From assembly GCA_963728165.1 (NCBI GenBank), contig CAVSIY010000008.1, forward strand, positions 62,001 through 126,000: a DNA stretch of 64,000 nt, given 5' to 3'. The notes under the pieces were generated by a model. It saw nothing but the letters and a program-made list of their open reading frames with translations, did not search any database and was not told the origin of the DNA. A program made the position numbers and the translations under genes. Positions 34,968 through 41,712 of this stretch are shown here, piece by piece. The stretch comes from Hyphomicrobium_A sp963728165 (GTDB lineage Bacteria > Pseudomonadota > Alphaproteobacteria > Rhizobiales > Hyphomicrobiaceae). Numbering within the stretch: position 1 is the first letter of the stretch; every line of letters starts with the position of its first letter.

Positions 34968-35228
34968 TTACTTCAGTATCTCGGATTCGGCTTGCGGCAG
35001 ATGCTTCTGGACGCGCTCCAGAAAGGCTTCCCACGACAGATTGAACAGATCGAGCAGCAGAATGAGCCCGCCAGCTGAGAGCTTCTCCTCCCCCGTCTCA
35101 ATGCGTGTAACCGCGAGCTCTGGCACCTCGAGCGCGGCCGCCATCCGCTCGCGCAGGGCATGGTGCTCCTCATGCAGCTCGCGCACCGCCAAGCCGACGG
35201 CCAGATCATAGGCGGCTCGCTTGTGCAT
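34968..35228 (-). CDS. Small XRE-type helix-turn-helix protein
   Basis: 86 aa from ATG 35228 with AGGGGG upstream. A longer open frame runs upstream antisense of the Pcm-Ere gene frame but is not credible. Residues about 18-72 (ELHEEHHALRERMAAALEVP, LAVTRIETGEEKLSAGGLIL, LLDLFNLSWEAFLERV) have the layout of a Cro/C1 helix-turn-helix with the characteristic ixxiExG turn. It lies 11 bp after the Pcm-Ere stop and 12 bp before pfkB, in the same operon, and may be a local regulator. The DNA target is unknown. Confidence 0.7.
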   Translation of the reverse strand: MHKRAAYDLAVGLAVRELHEEHHALRERMAAALEVPELAVTRIETGEEKLSAGGLILLLDLFNLSWEAFLERVQKHLPQAESEILK

Positions 35229-35239
35229 AGTGTCCCCCT

Positions 35240-37285
35240 TCAGACCCCGAACGGATAGGTGTCGGGCAGCCCCTCGAGCTGCACCGTCTCGAACGGCGTC
35301 ACCGCCTTGGTCGCATCGAACCAGACATACTCGTCGAACTGCTGCGGCAGCACCGCCTGGAAATAGTGGCTCGCAAGCTCCGTCTCGGGCCGATAGATCA
35401 CGCCGATGGCGCGCTCGAGCCGCGGCTTGGTCAGCGCCTCGCGCAGCTCGCCCCCAAGCGTGGACCCCAGCGGCAAGAGAAACTGCTGCTTGCCCGTCGC
35501 CTCGGAGCCCGTATGGCACAAGCGCTCGTAGCTGCGCGCCAGCGCTGGGCGCACCGACTTGAACTCCACCGGGCCGTCCCATTCGGAGGCCGCGGCGACC
35601 GTCCCGTGATCGGTGCCGAAGCCGACGAGGTAGGCGCCGGTGCCGAACTCGGCGCGGCACAGCTGGCCGATGTTGTGCTCGCCGCGCATCGACATCTCGG
35701 TCGCCCGTGCGTTGCCGACGTGCGAGTTGTGCGCCCACACGATGGCCTTGGACTGCGGCCCGTAGAAGTGCAAGAGCGTCTTCAAGGTGTCGAACATGTG
35801 GCTGTCGCGCAGGTTCCAGGAGGCGCGCGAGCCGTAGTACATGATGCGGTAGTAGCGCTCCGCATTGGCGACGAGGCGTGCGTTCTGCACCGCGTCGAGA
35901 AAGCGCTCGCCGTCGTGCAGCGCATACTCGCTCGACTTCGCCAGGATGCTGTTCAGCATGTGCACGACGTCGTGCTCGCAGGAGCGGTAGGTCCCGGTGA
36001 GCGCGGCGCGGCCGTAGGTCGCCGGATCGGCCTGCCAGGGCGTCAGGCAGCCGTAGCGCTCGCGCGCGATCGCCGCAGTCGCCGGATCCACGTCCTCGAG
36101 ATAGGACAGCACCGAGCGCATGGAGTTGTAGAGGCTGTAGAGGTCGAGCCCATGGAAGGCGACGCGCCGCTCGAGCGGCACGGCACCGTTGTACTCGCGC
36201 ATCCAATCGACGAAGGCGCGCACCTCCTCGTTGCGCCACATCCAGGTGGGGAAGCGGGCAAACGCCGTCCACTCGGAGGGCGGGAACTCGGAGTGGCGCA
36301 CATAGTGGTCGACGCGTGCAGCGTCCGGCCAGTCGCCCTCGATGGCGACGAAACGAAAGCCCTTCTTCAAAATCAGCTCGCGCGAAATGCGCGCGCGCAT
36401 CGCGTAGAACTCGGAGGTGCCGTGCGTCGCCTCGCCGAGGAGGACGATGCGTGCGTCGCCGATGCGGTCGAGAAGCGGTGTGAGGTCGGCGGAGTCCGCC
36501 GAGGTGAAGCCTTCCCCCGCTGCAGCGACGGCCTCTGCCAGGTGATCGTCGGGACGTTGGGGCCGGCGCTCGGGCGCCTTCCTTGGCGGCGCCTCGTCTT
36601 CCGGCGCCCAACCCTCCGCGCCGACGAGCGGCACGAAGCGCACGTCCGCAATGTCCTCCGTCTTGTAGTCGTCCTCGGAGACGCGGGTGACGCGCACGAG
36701 CTCCTGCCCGCGCGGGTCCGCCCCCACGGGGATGACCAGCCGCCCGCCGATCTTGAGCTGCGCCATCAGCGTCTTGGGGATCTGGGGGCCGCCCGCGGCG
36801 ACGATGATCGCGTCGTAGGGGGCGTGGTCGGGCCAGCCGCGCGTTCCGTCGGCGTGGAGAACGTGCACGTTCTTGTAGCCGAGGTCGGAAAGCTTCTCAG
36901 AGGCGCGCGCGGCAAGCTCGCCGATGCGCTCGACCGTGTAGACCTCGCCGGCGATGCGCGACAGGATCGCGGCCGCGTAGCCCGAGCCGGCGCCGATCTC
37001 CAGCACCTTCTCGCCGCCTTCGAGCGCCAGGGCCTCGACCATGAAGGCGACGATGTAGGGCTGCGATATGGTCTGGCCCTCGCCGATCGGGAGCGGCGTG
37101 TCGTCGTAGGCGAACTCACGCAGATGCTCGGGCAGGAACCTTTCGCGCGGGACCGCGTCCATGGCGTCGAGCACGAGCTTCGATCGCACGCCGCGGGCCG
37201 CGATGTGGTCCTCCACCATGATGCGGCGGCGCGCGGCGTAATCGACCGCGGGCGGGACTGCGCCATCCTGGCGCTGCGCTTTCAC
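35240..37285 (-). CDS. Fusion of protein-L-isoaspartate O-methyltransferase and erythromycin-esterase-like domain
   Basis: 681 aa. Residues about 15-215 are a Pcm domain: REFAYDDTPLPIGEGQTISQ, the SAM-binding VLEIGAGSGYAAAILSRI and YDAIIVAAGGPQIPKTLMAQ. Pcm repairs isoaspartyl residues in ageing proteins. After a charged linker (PRKAPERRPQRPDDH), residues about 255-680 form an erythromycin-esterase-type domain with LLGEATHGTSEFYAMRARI (catalytic Glu and His), AIEGDWPDAARVDHYV, VWAHNSHVGNARATEMSMRG and a C-terminal YRPETELASHYF. Macrolide hydrolysis is only one activity in the Ere superfamily and is unlikely to be the role here. It begins at an ATGA overlap with the DUF2267 gene. Two stress-related domains in one chain, in an operon with pfkB, suggest a maintenance role in non-growing cells. 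Confidence 0.9.
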   Translation of the reverse strand: MKAQRQDGAVPPAVDYAARRRIMVEDHIAARGVRSKLVLDAMDAVPRERFLPEHLREFAYDDTPLPIGEGQTISQPYIVAFMVEALALEGGEKVLEIGAGSGYAAAILSRIAGEVYTVERIGELAARASEKLSDLGYKNVHVLHADGTRGWPDHAPYDAIIVAAGGPQIPKTLMAQLKIGGRLVIPVGADPRGQELVRVTRVSEDDYKTEDIADVRFVPLVGAEGWAPEDEAPPRKAPERRPQRPDDHLAEAVAAAGEGFTSADSADLTPLLDRIGDARIVLLGEATHGTSEFYAMRARISRELILKKGFRFVAIEGDWPDAARVDHYVRHSEFPPSEWTAFARFPTWMWRNEEVRAFVDWMREYNGAVPLERRVAFHGLDLYSLYNSMRSVLSYLEDVDPATAAIARERYGCLTPWQADPATYGRAALTGTYRSCEHDVVHMLNSILAKSSEYALHDGERFLDAVQNARLVANAERYYRIMYYGSRASWNLRDSHMFDTLKTLLHFYGPQSKAIVWAHNSHVGNARATEMSMRGEHNIGQLCRAEFGTGAYLVGFGTDHGTVAAASEWDGPVEFKSVRPALARSYERLCHTGSEATGKQQFLLPLGSTLGGELREALTKPRLERAIGVIYRPETELASHYFQAVLPQQFDEYVWFDATKAVTPFETVQLEGLPDTYPFGV

Positions 37286-37728
37286 GTGCGCGCCTTAAAG
37301 GTGCGCGCCGACACCGGCCACAGCTCCTTGATGTCGGCGGGAAGCTGGGCGATCACGTCGCCGACCTCGCCGGGGTCGCAGTGATGGGCGATGAGGGCGA
37401 ACACATCCTTCACGGCCGCCTCGGGCTCGACGCGGCGCGGCAGCATCTTGATCGTCACCTCGTCGAGGAATTTCTGCTTGGAGCGCACCTTCTCGGGCGT
37501 ACGCGAGGGGCGCCAGCCCTCGTAGTAGATACCGCGCACGATTGTAGGGAGCTGGGCGCCGAGCTCGATCGCCTCCTCCGGCGTGAGCCGGTCGCGCAGC
37601 TGATGCAAAACGCTGCGCAGCACGCCCAAGGCCTCCGCCTCGTCGGCGAGATCGGCGTTGTCGCGCAGCTCCTTGAGCCACTCCTGAATTTGCTGCACGC
37701 CATGGGCGATCGCTGGGGGGACTGTCAT
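37282..37728 (-). CDS. DUF2267 protein
   Basis: 148 aa from ATG 37728 (MTVPPAIAHGVQQIQEWLKE). It has one DUF2267 domain: NADLADEAEALGVLRSVLHQ, LRDRLTPEEAIELGAQLPTI and VRGIYYEGWRPSRTPEKVRS are its conserved segments. A second half (FALIAHHCDPGEVGDVIAQL, PADIKELWPV) partly repeats the pattern. The biochemical function is unknown; such genes often lie beside stress genes. It is the first gene of the operon reaching to pfkB, overlapping the next by ATGA, with a TTGA-N6-TCAA site 57 bp upstream. Confidence 0.85.
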   Translation of the reverse strand: MTVPPAIAHGVQQIQEWLKELRDNADLADEAEALGVLRSVLHQLRDRLTPEEAIELGAQLPTIVRGIYYEGWRPSRTPEKVRSKQKFLDEVTIKMLPRRVEPEAAVKDVFALIAHHCDPGEVGDVIAQLPADIKELWPVSARTFKART

Positions 37729-37784
37729 GGGCGAAACTCCCGAAAATGGCGTCCGAACTCGATCATCCCCGCTGCCGATCCGCA

Positions 37785-37798
37785 TTGAGCTGCGTCAA
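37785..37798 (-). promoter_or_regulatory. FNR/FixK-core site upstream of the DUF2267-pfkB operon
   Basis: TTGAGCTGCGTCAA keeps the TTGA-N6-TCAA core but departs from TTGAT-N4-ATCAA at the two inner positions, so it is weaker than the other boxes here. It lies 57 bp upstream of the DUF2267 start, a distance suited to activation. Confidence 0.4.
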
Positions 37799-37939
37799 GC
37801 CGGCGCCGCTACGCTCAGCGGCCGCAGCAGCGACGCTTGCACGCCACTATAAGGATTTTCTGCGCCCACTGTTCCTGCTGCATTGCGCCATGAGATCGCT
37901 TTTGAAGCGACTTTGAGGGGTTCGAGCACGCTTGGACGA

Positions 37940-37953
37940 TTGATCACAATCAA
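37940..37953 (+). promoter_or_regulatory. FNR box upstream of the CBS gene
   Basis: TTGATCACAATCAA is a perfect match to the FNR/Anr/FnrN consensus TTGAT-N4-ATCAA, about 77 bp before the CBS start codon. It lies in the 301-bp divergent gap between the DUF2267 operon and the CBS gene and holds the strongest site in the window. Confidence 0.75.
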
Positions 37954-38029
37954 TGCGGCAAGCCATCATCGGCGAAGACTGCCTATATTAGAGGAGGGGG
38001 GAAGTCAGACGCGAGTGTGGAGGTTCCCC

Positions 38030-38449
38030 ATGAAGGTCAAAAGCGCAATGCACAAGGGCGCCGAGTGGGTCGCGCCCGATACCCCGGTTGCCCAGGTCGC
38101 CAAGAAGATGAAAGAGCTCGACGTGGGCTCGATCCCCGTCGGTGAGAATGACAAGCTGATCGGCATGGTGACCGACCGCGACATCACCTGCCGCGCGGTC
38201 GCCAACGGGCATGACATCGGCAAGCTGACGGCACGCGACGTCATGACCAGAGGCATCTTCTACTGCCGCGACACCGAGGAGCTCGACGATGCGCTGCGCA
38301 TCATGGAGAGCCGCAAGATCCGCCGCCTCCCCGTCATCGACGAGAAGAAGCGCATGGTCGGCATGCTGAGCCTGGGCGACATCTCGCACGCCGCCTCACA
38401 CGAGCTCTCTGGCGAGCTGATGGTCGCCGTCGCAGACCACCACAAATAG
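38030..38449 (+). CDS. CBS-pair domain protein (HRP1-like)
   Basis: 139 aa consisting only of two CBS motifs. The first: VKSAMHKGAEWVAPDTPVAQ, then MKELDVGSIPVGENDKLIGM and VTDRDITCRAV. The second: ARDVMTRGIFYCRDTEELDD, MESRKIRRLPVIDEKKRMVG and SLGDISH. Such stand-alone pairs bind adenine nucleotides and act as energy or redox sensors. The size and layout match the mycobacterial hypoxic response protein 1 (Rv2626c), though HRP1 zinc-binding residues were not checked. A perfect FNR box lies 77 bp upstream, supporting induction at low oxygen. Confidence 0.9.
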   Translation: MKVKSAMHKGAEWVAPDTPVAQVAKKMKELDVGSIPVGENDKLIGMVTDRDITCRAVANGHDIGKLTARDVMTRGIFYCRDTEELDDALRIMESRKIRRLPVIDEKKRMVGMLSLGDISHAASHELSGELMVAVADHHK

Positions 38450-38483
38450 GCTGCTCTAATAGTTCACGGCTGCGGGTTCCTCC

Positions 38484-38606
38484 CCCTCCCCCTTGACGGG
38501 GGAGGGTCGAGGAGGGGGTGGTGCACCACATTCAAAGTTGTGGACACCCACCCTGTCCCTCCCCCACGTCGTGCTGAAAGCGCGTCTTCGGCGCGACGGG
38601 GGAGGG
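38484..38606. repeat. REP-like pair of GGGGGAGGG palindromes
   Basis: CCCTCCCCC-TTGAC-GGGGGAGGG (38484-38506) is followed by GGAGGGGGTGG. Then CCCTCCCCC (38557-38565) pairs with GGGGGAGGG (38598-38606), with an inner GTCG...CGAC stem. The arrangement (two hairpins in opposite orientation, about 50 bp apart) copies that at 11522-11637 with different loop bases. The 459-bp gap 38450-38908 holds this element, an FNR box and no convincing gene. Confidence 0.7.
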
Positions 38607-38757
38607 AACCTGAGCGTGAATCGCTCACCTCAATGCTGCGTCGTCGCGCTGAACCGCGGCAGCGTCTCGAAGCAGTCGAACGGCGGCGGCGAGGACAGCG
38701 TCCACTCGAGCGTCGTCGCGCCCGGCCCCAGGGGTTACGCGAGCCGCCGCAATCCAC

Positions 38758-38771
38758 TTGATTGAGATCAA
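38758..38771 (+). promoter_or_regulatory. FNR box upstream of the Crp/Fnr regulator gene
   Basis: TTGATTGAGATCAA is a perfect TTGAT-N4-ATCAA site 137 bp before the regulator start, consistent with autoregulation as known for rhizobial fnrN. Confidence 0.7.
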
Positions 38772-38908
38772 AGCGGGAGGCGGCGAAATGCCCCCCTGAT
38801 GCTGACCTGGCGCAGCCGGCCGGCGGGGATTGGACGGAGTGCCAGGATGTACTGCGGCGGCGGGCGCAGCTAACATTCCGCCGTGCGCCCGCTGGGACAG
38901 CCTGATAC

Positions 38909-39661
38909 ATGCGAAAATCTCGATCGATCTGCGCGGAATGCCCGGCCCTGGAGCAAGGTCTGTGCGGGGCGCTGCAGGACGATGAGCTGGCGCGGCTCGG
39001 CGCGGTCACCTGGCACCGCAAGTTCGCCGCCGGGCATATCATCCACGCGGAGGGCGAGGTCCCCCCCTCCTTCTGTGCCGTTCTCTCTGGCGTCGTGAAG
39101 CTCATGAAGAGCCTGCCCAACGGCAACCAGCAGATCGTAGGGCTGGCAAGGCCCGGTGATTTCCTGGGGCGCCCGTTCGGCGGAGAAGCGCGCGCCTCCG
39201 CGATCGCCGCGAGCGAGGTCAAGCTGTGCTGGTTCCCGCGGGCCACGATCGAGGGCCTCGCCACCGAATCGAGCGCAGTGAAGCACTGGCTCTACGAGCA
39301 CGTCGCCGATGAGCTGGAGAAGGCGCAGGAATGGATCATGCTCTTGGGCCGCATGACGGCGGAGCAGAAGATCGCCGCCTTCCTCTTGTCGGTGCTGCGC
39401 GACAATCGCGCGCAAGACCCCGATGCGGCGCGGCTCCCCGCCGACATTCTCGTCGAGCTGCCCATCTCGCGCACGGAGATCGCCGACTACCTCGGGCTCA
39501 CCATCGAGACCGTGAGCCGCCAGATCGCACGCCTGCGCGAGCGCAAGGTCATCACCGTGGGCAACTCGCGCACCATGGTCGTTCACAAACCCGAGGTGCT
39601 CCAGGGGATCATCGAGAGCGCTCTGCCCGGCGAACGCGCCAGAGAGGCACTGCGCGTGTGA
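38909..39661 (+). CDS. fnrN: FNR-type oxygen-sensing transcription regulator (FnrN-like)
   Basis: 250 aa Crp/Fnr family regulator. Cys8, Cys11 and Cys19 (ICAECPALEQGLC, C-x2-C-x7-C) together with Cys107 (VKLCWFP) are in place to hold an oxygen-labile [4Fe-4S] cluster, as in FNR and FnrN. The cyclic-nucleotide-binding-like domain (AAGHIIHAEGEVPPSFCAVL, PGDFLGRPFGG) is followed by a dimer helix and the HTH LPISRTEIADYLGLTIETVS plus RQIARLRE. The ETVSR recognition helix is the FNR type that reads TTGAT. An FNR box precedes it, and others precede hemN, the CBS gene and phaC. It is the likely master regulator of this neighbourhood. Confidence 0.92.
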   Translation: MRKSRSICAECPALEQGLCGALQDDELARLGAVTWHRKFAAGHIIHAEGEVPPSFCAVLSGVVKLMKSLPNGNQQIVGLARPGDFLGRPFGGEARASAIAASEVKLCWFPRATIEGLATESSAVKHWLYEHVADELEKAQEWIMLLGRMTAEQKIAAFLLSVLRDNRAQDPDAARLPADILVELPISRTEIADYLGLTIETVSRQIARLRERKVITVGNSRTMVVHKPEVLQGIIESALPGERAREALRV

Positions 39662-39701
39662 GCCCGAGCGCTGCCAAGCGGCAATACGCCGCTTGAGCGC
39701 T

Positions 39702-39715
39702 TTGATCGGGATCAA
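39702..39715 (+). promoter_or_regulatory. FNR box upstream of hemN
   Basis: TTGATCGGGATCAA matches TTGAT-N4-ATCAA perfectly and lies 78 bp before the hemN start. FNR control of hemN is well known in proteobacteria. Confidence 0.75.
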
Positions 39716-39793
39716 ACCGCAGGGCCGGCCGGCGGACGCATAGAGAAGGCACCGCCACCCGGCGAAGCTCCCCATCCAAACACGGGTGCATCC

Positions 39794-41131
39794 ATGAGCC
39801 CTGAGGTCGTCAAGCGGTACTCGGCCGCAGTCCCCCGCTACACCAGCTATCCAACCGCTCCGCACTTCTCCGATGCCGTCGGCCCCCAGCAATACGCGGC
39901 CTGGCTCGAGGGCCTGCCGGAGCGCGCAAACCTCTCGCTCTACCTGCACATCCCCTATTGCGACACGCTGTGCTGGTATTGCGGCTGCTCAACCAAGGCG
40001 GTGCAGCGCTACGAGCCGATCGCGGCCTATCTCAAGTCGTTGATGTCGGAAATGGTGAGCGTCGCCTCTCGCATGCCGCGAGGCCACCGGGTAACGCACA
40101 TCCATTGGGGCGGCGGCTCGCCCAGCATATTGAGCCCCGACGACATCCTGGCGCTGGCGGCAGCGACGCGGGGTCATTTCAACGTCGACGCTGAGGCCGA
40201 GCTTGCCATCGAGGCCGATCCGCGCGGGCTCGATGAGGCGCGCATTGCCGCCTTCGCCGCCGCGGGCGTCACGCGCGTCTCCATCGGCGTGCAGGACTTC
40301 GACGCCAAAGTGCAGGCCGCCATCAACCGGCGCCAATCGTTCGAGACGACGCAATCGGCGATCGCGGCCTTGCGCGCGCACGGCATCGACAAGATCAACA
40401 TCGACATCGTCTACGGGCTGCCGCATCAGACGCGCGACAGCGTCGCGGACACGGTGGCCAAGGTCTTGCAGCTGGCGCCCACCCGCATCGCGGCGTTCGG
40501 CTACGCACACCTGCCGGCGCGACTGAAGCACCAGCGCCTGATCGACGAGGCGGCGCTGCCGGGCGTGGTCGAGCGCTTCGCCCAGGCGAACCGCCTGGCG
40601 CACCTGCTGACCGCGGCAGGCTATAAGCGCGTCGGTCTCGACCACTACGCTTCTGCAGACGATCCCCTCGCCAGTGGACCCGTCGCCCGCAACTTCCAGG
40701 GCTACACCACCGATACGGCCGATGCGCTGATCGGGCTCGGGGCCTCGGCGATCGGGCGGCTGCCGGAGGGATATGTGCAGAACTGCGTGCCGATCGCGGA
40801 CTACGAGCGGCGCATCGCGGAGACCGGGCTCGCGACCGCGCGCGGCATTCACCTGAGCGAGAGCGATCGCATGCGCGGCTTTGTGATCGAGCGGCTGATG
40901 TGCGACCTTGCCTTTCCGGCGGGCGAGCTCAGCCGTCGCTTCGGAGATGCCGCCGCGCCGATACTCGAGGAGGCACAGGCATTGGTCGAAGCCGACCAGG
41001 ACCATCTGGTGGAGCCTGACGGGACTGCGTTCCGCATCACCGAGCGCGGCCGCCCTTTCGTGCGGGCGATCGCCGCCTGCTTCGATAGCTATCTCGATGT
41101 GGGGGAAGCGCGGCACTCCACGGGCGTGTAG
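39794..41131 (+). CDS. hemN: Oxygen-independent coproporphyrinogen III oxidase HemN
   Basis: 445 aa radical SAM enzyme that makes protoporphyrinogen IX for haem when oxygen is scarce. The cluster motif YCDTLCWYCGC gives Cys56, Cys60 and Cys63 (C-x3-C-x2-C) with the extra HemN Cys two residues on. Before it come RYTSYPTAPHF and SLYLHIPYC. After it are HIHWGGGSPSILSPDDI, RVSIGVQDFDAKVQAAINR, NIDIVYGLPHQT, GLDHYA and GYTTDTADALIGLGASAIGR, the set that separates true HemN from HemW. The C-terminal HemN domain ends RPFVRAIAACFDSYL. It lies downstream of fnrN and has its own FNR box. Confidence 0.96.
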   Translation: MSPEVVKRYSAAVPRYTSYPTAPHFSDAVGPQQYAAWLEGLPERANLSLYLHIPYCDTLCWYCGCSTKAVQRYEPIAAYLKSLMSEMVSVASRMPRGHRVTHIHWGGGSPSILSPDDILALAAATRGHFNVDAEAELAIEADPRGLDEARIAAFAAAGVTRVSIGVQDFDAKVQAAINRRQSFETTQSAIAALRAHGIDKINIDIVYGLPHQTRDSVADTVAKVLQLAPTRIAAFGYAHLPARLKHQRLIDEAALPGVVERFAQANRLAHLLTAAGYKRVGLDHYASADDPLASGPVARNFQGYTTDTADALIGLGASAIGRLPEGYVQNCVPIADYERRIAETGLATARGIHLSESDRMRGFVIERLMCDLAFPAGELSRRFGDAAAPILEEAQALVEADQDHLVEPDGTAFRITERGRPFVRAIAACFDSYLDVGEARHSTGV

Positions 41132-41165
41132 CCCGCACGGCCGCAAGACGGGAAAGGAGCGCGAG

Positions 41166-41429
41166 ATGGAGCTGCTGGGCGATCATTTCTGGCCGGCCAT
41201 GTATCCGGGGATCATAATCGGGTTGCTGGTGGGACTTACCGGCGGCAACATCATCTCCACCGTGCTCGGCGCCGTCGGCGGTCTGCTCGGCGCCATGGCG
41301 CTCTATTTCCTGTTCGTTTGGATCGGCATGGATGAGACCATCCTGTCGCTCGCGGGCCTCATCGCCGGCGCCGGCGCCGGGGCTTTCCTGCTGATGCGGG
41401 CCGGCCGGCGCATCCTGCGGACCAGCTAG
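41166..41429 (+). CDS. Small membrane protein downstream of hemN
   Basis: 87 aa from ATG 41166 with AAGGAG about 10 bp upstream. It has three hydrophobic Gly-rich helices: MYPGIIIGLLVGLTGGNIIS, VLGAVGGLLGAMALYFLFVW and LAGLIAGAGAGAFLLMRAG. No family is recognised. It follows hemN by 34 bp on the same strand and may be cotranscribed. The next 283 bp (41430-41712) hold no gene that I can support. Confidence 0.65.
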   Translation: MELLGDHFWPAMYPGIIIGLLVGLTGGNIISTVLGAVGGLLGAMALYFLFVWIGMDETILSLAGLIAGAGAGAFLLMRAGRRILRTS

Positions 41430-41712
41430 CCCGCCTTTTTCCGGACTTTGGCGCACCTACGCTGTGGGCGCCCGGCGAGGCCGGGTGCCTGCAGCACTGA
41501 TTCGGACGACGCCCCTCCAAACGAGCTGTGTGCGCATCGAACTGTCCGGTTCCGTCGAATCATCGAATCGCGCTGTGTTTCAAGCCCTAAGCCGAGCCGG
41601 CGGGTGCGCCCACCGGGCACGGAGTGCAGCCACCATGTAGAGCGACCGCCGCAGTCCGGCGAACGAGGTTCCGCGTCGAGAGGCAAACGCGACCGAGGAT
41701 GCAGCGGCGACC

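Noticed and set aside
35240..36640. Macrolide resistance gene
   Set aside because: The Ere domain is fused to Pcm within a chromosomal stress operon without mobile-element signs; resistance is unlikely.
38464..39264. 266-codon minus-strand frame over the CBS-fnrN gap
   Set aside because: It crosses the REP-like palindromes and the 5' part of fnrN antisense; low-complexity product, no ribosome site.
39989..41146. 385-codon minus-strand frame
   Set aside because: Antisense shadow of hemN.
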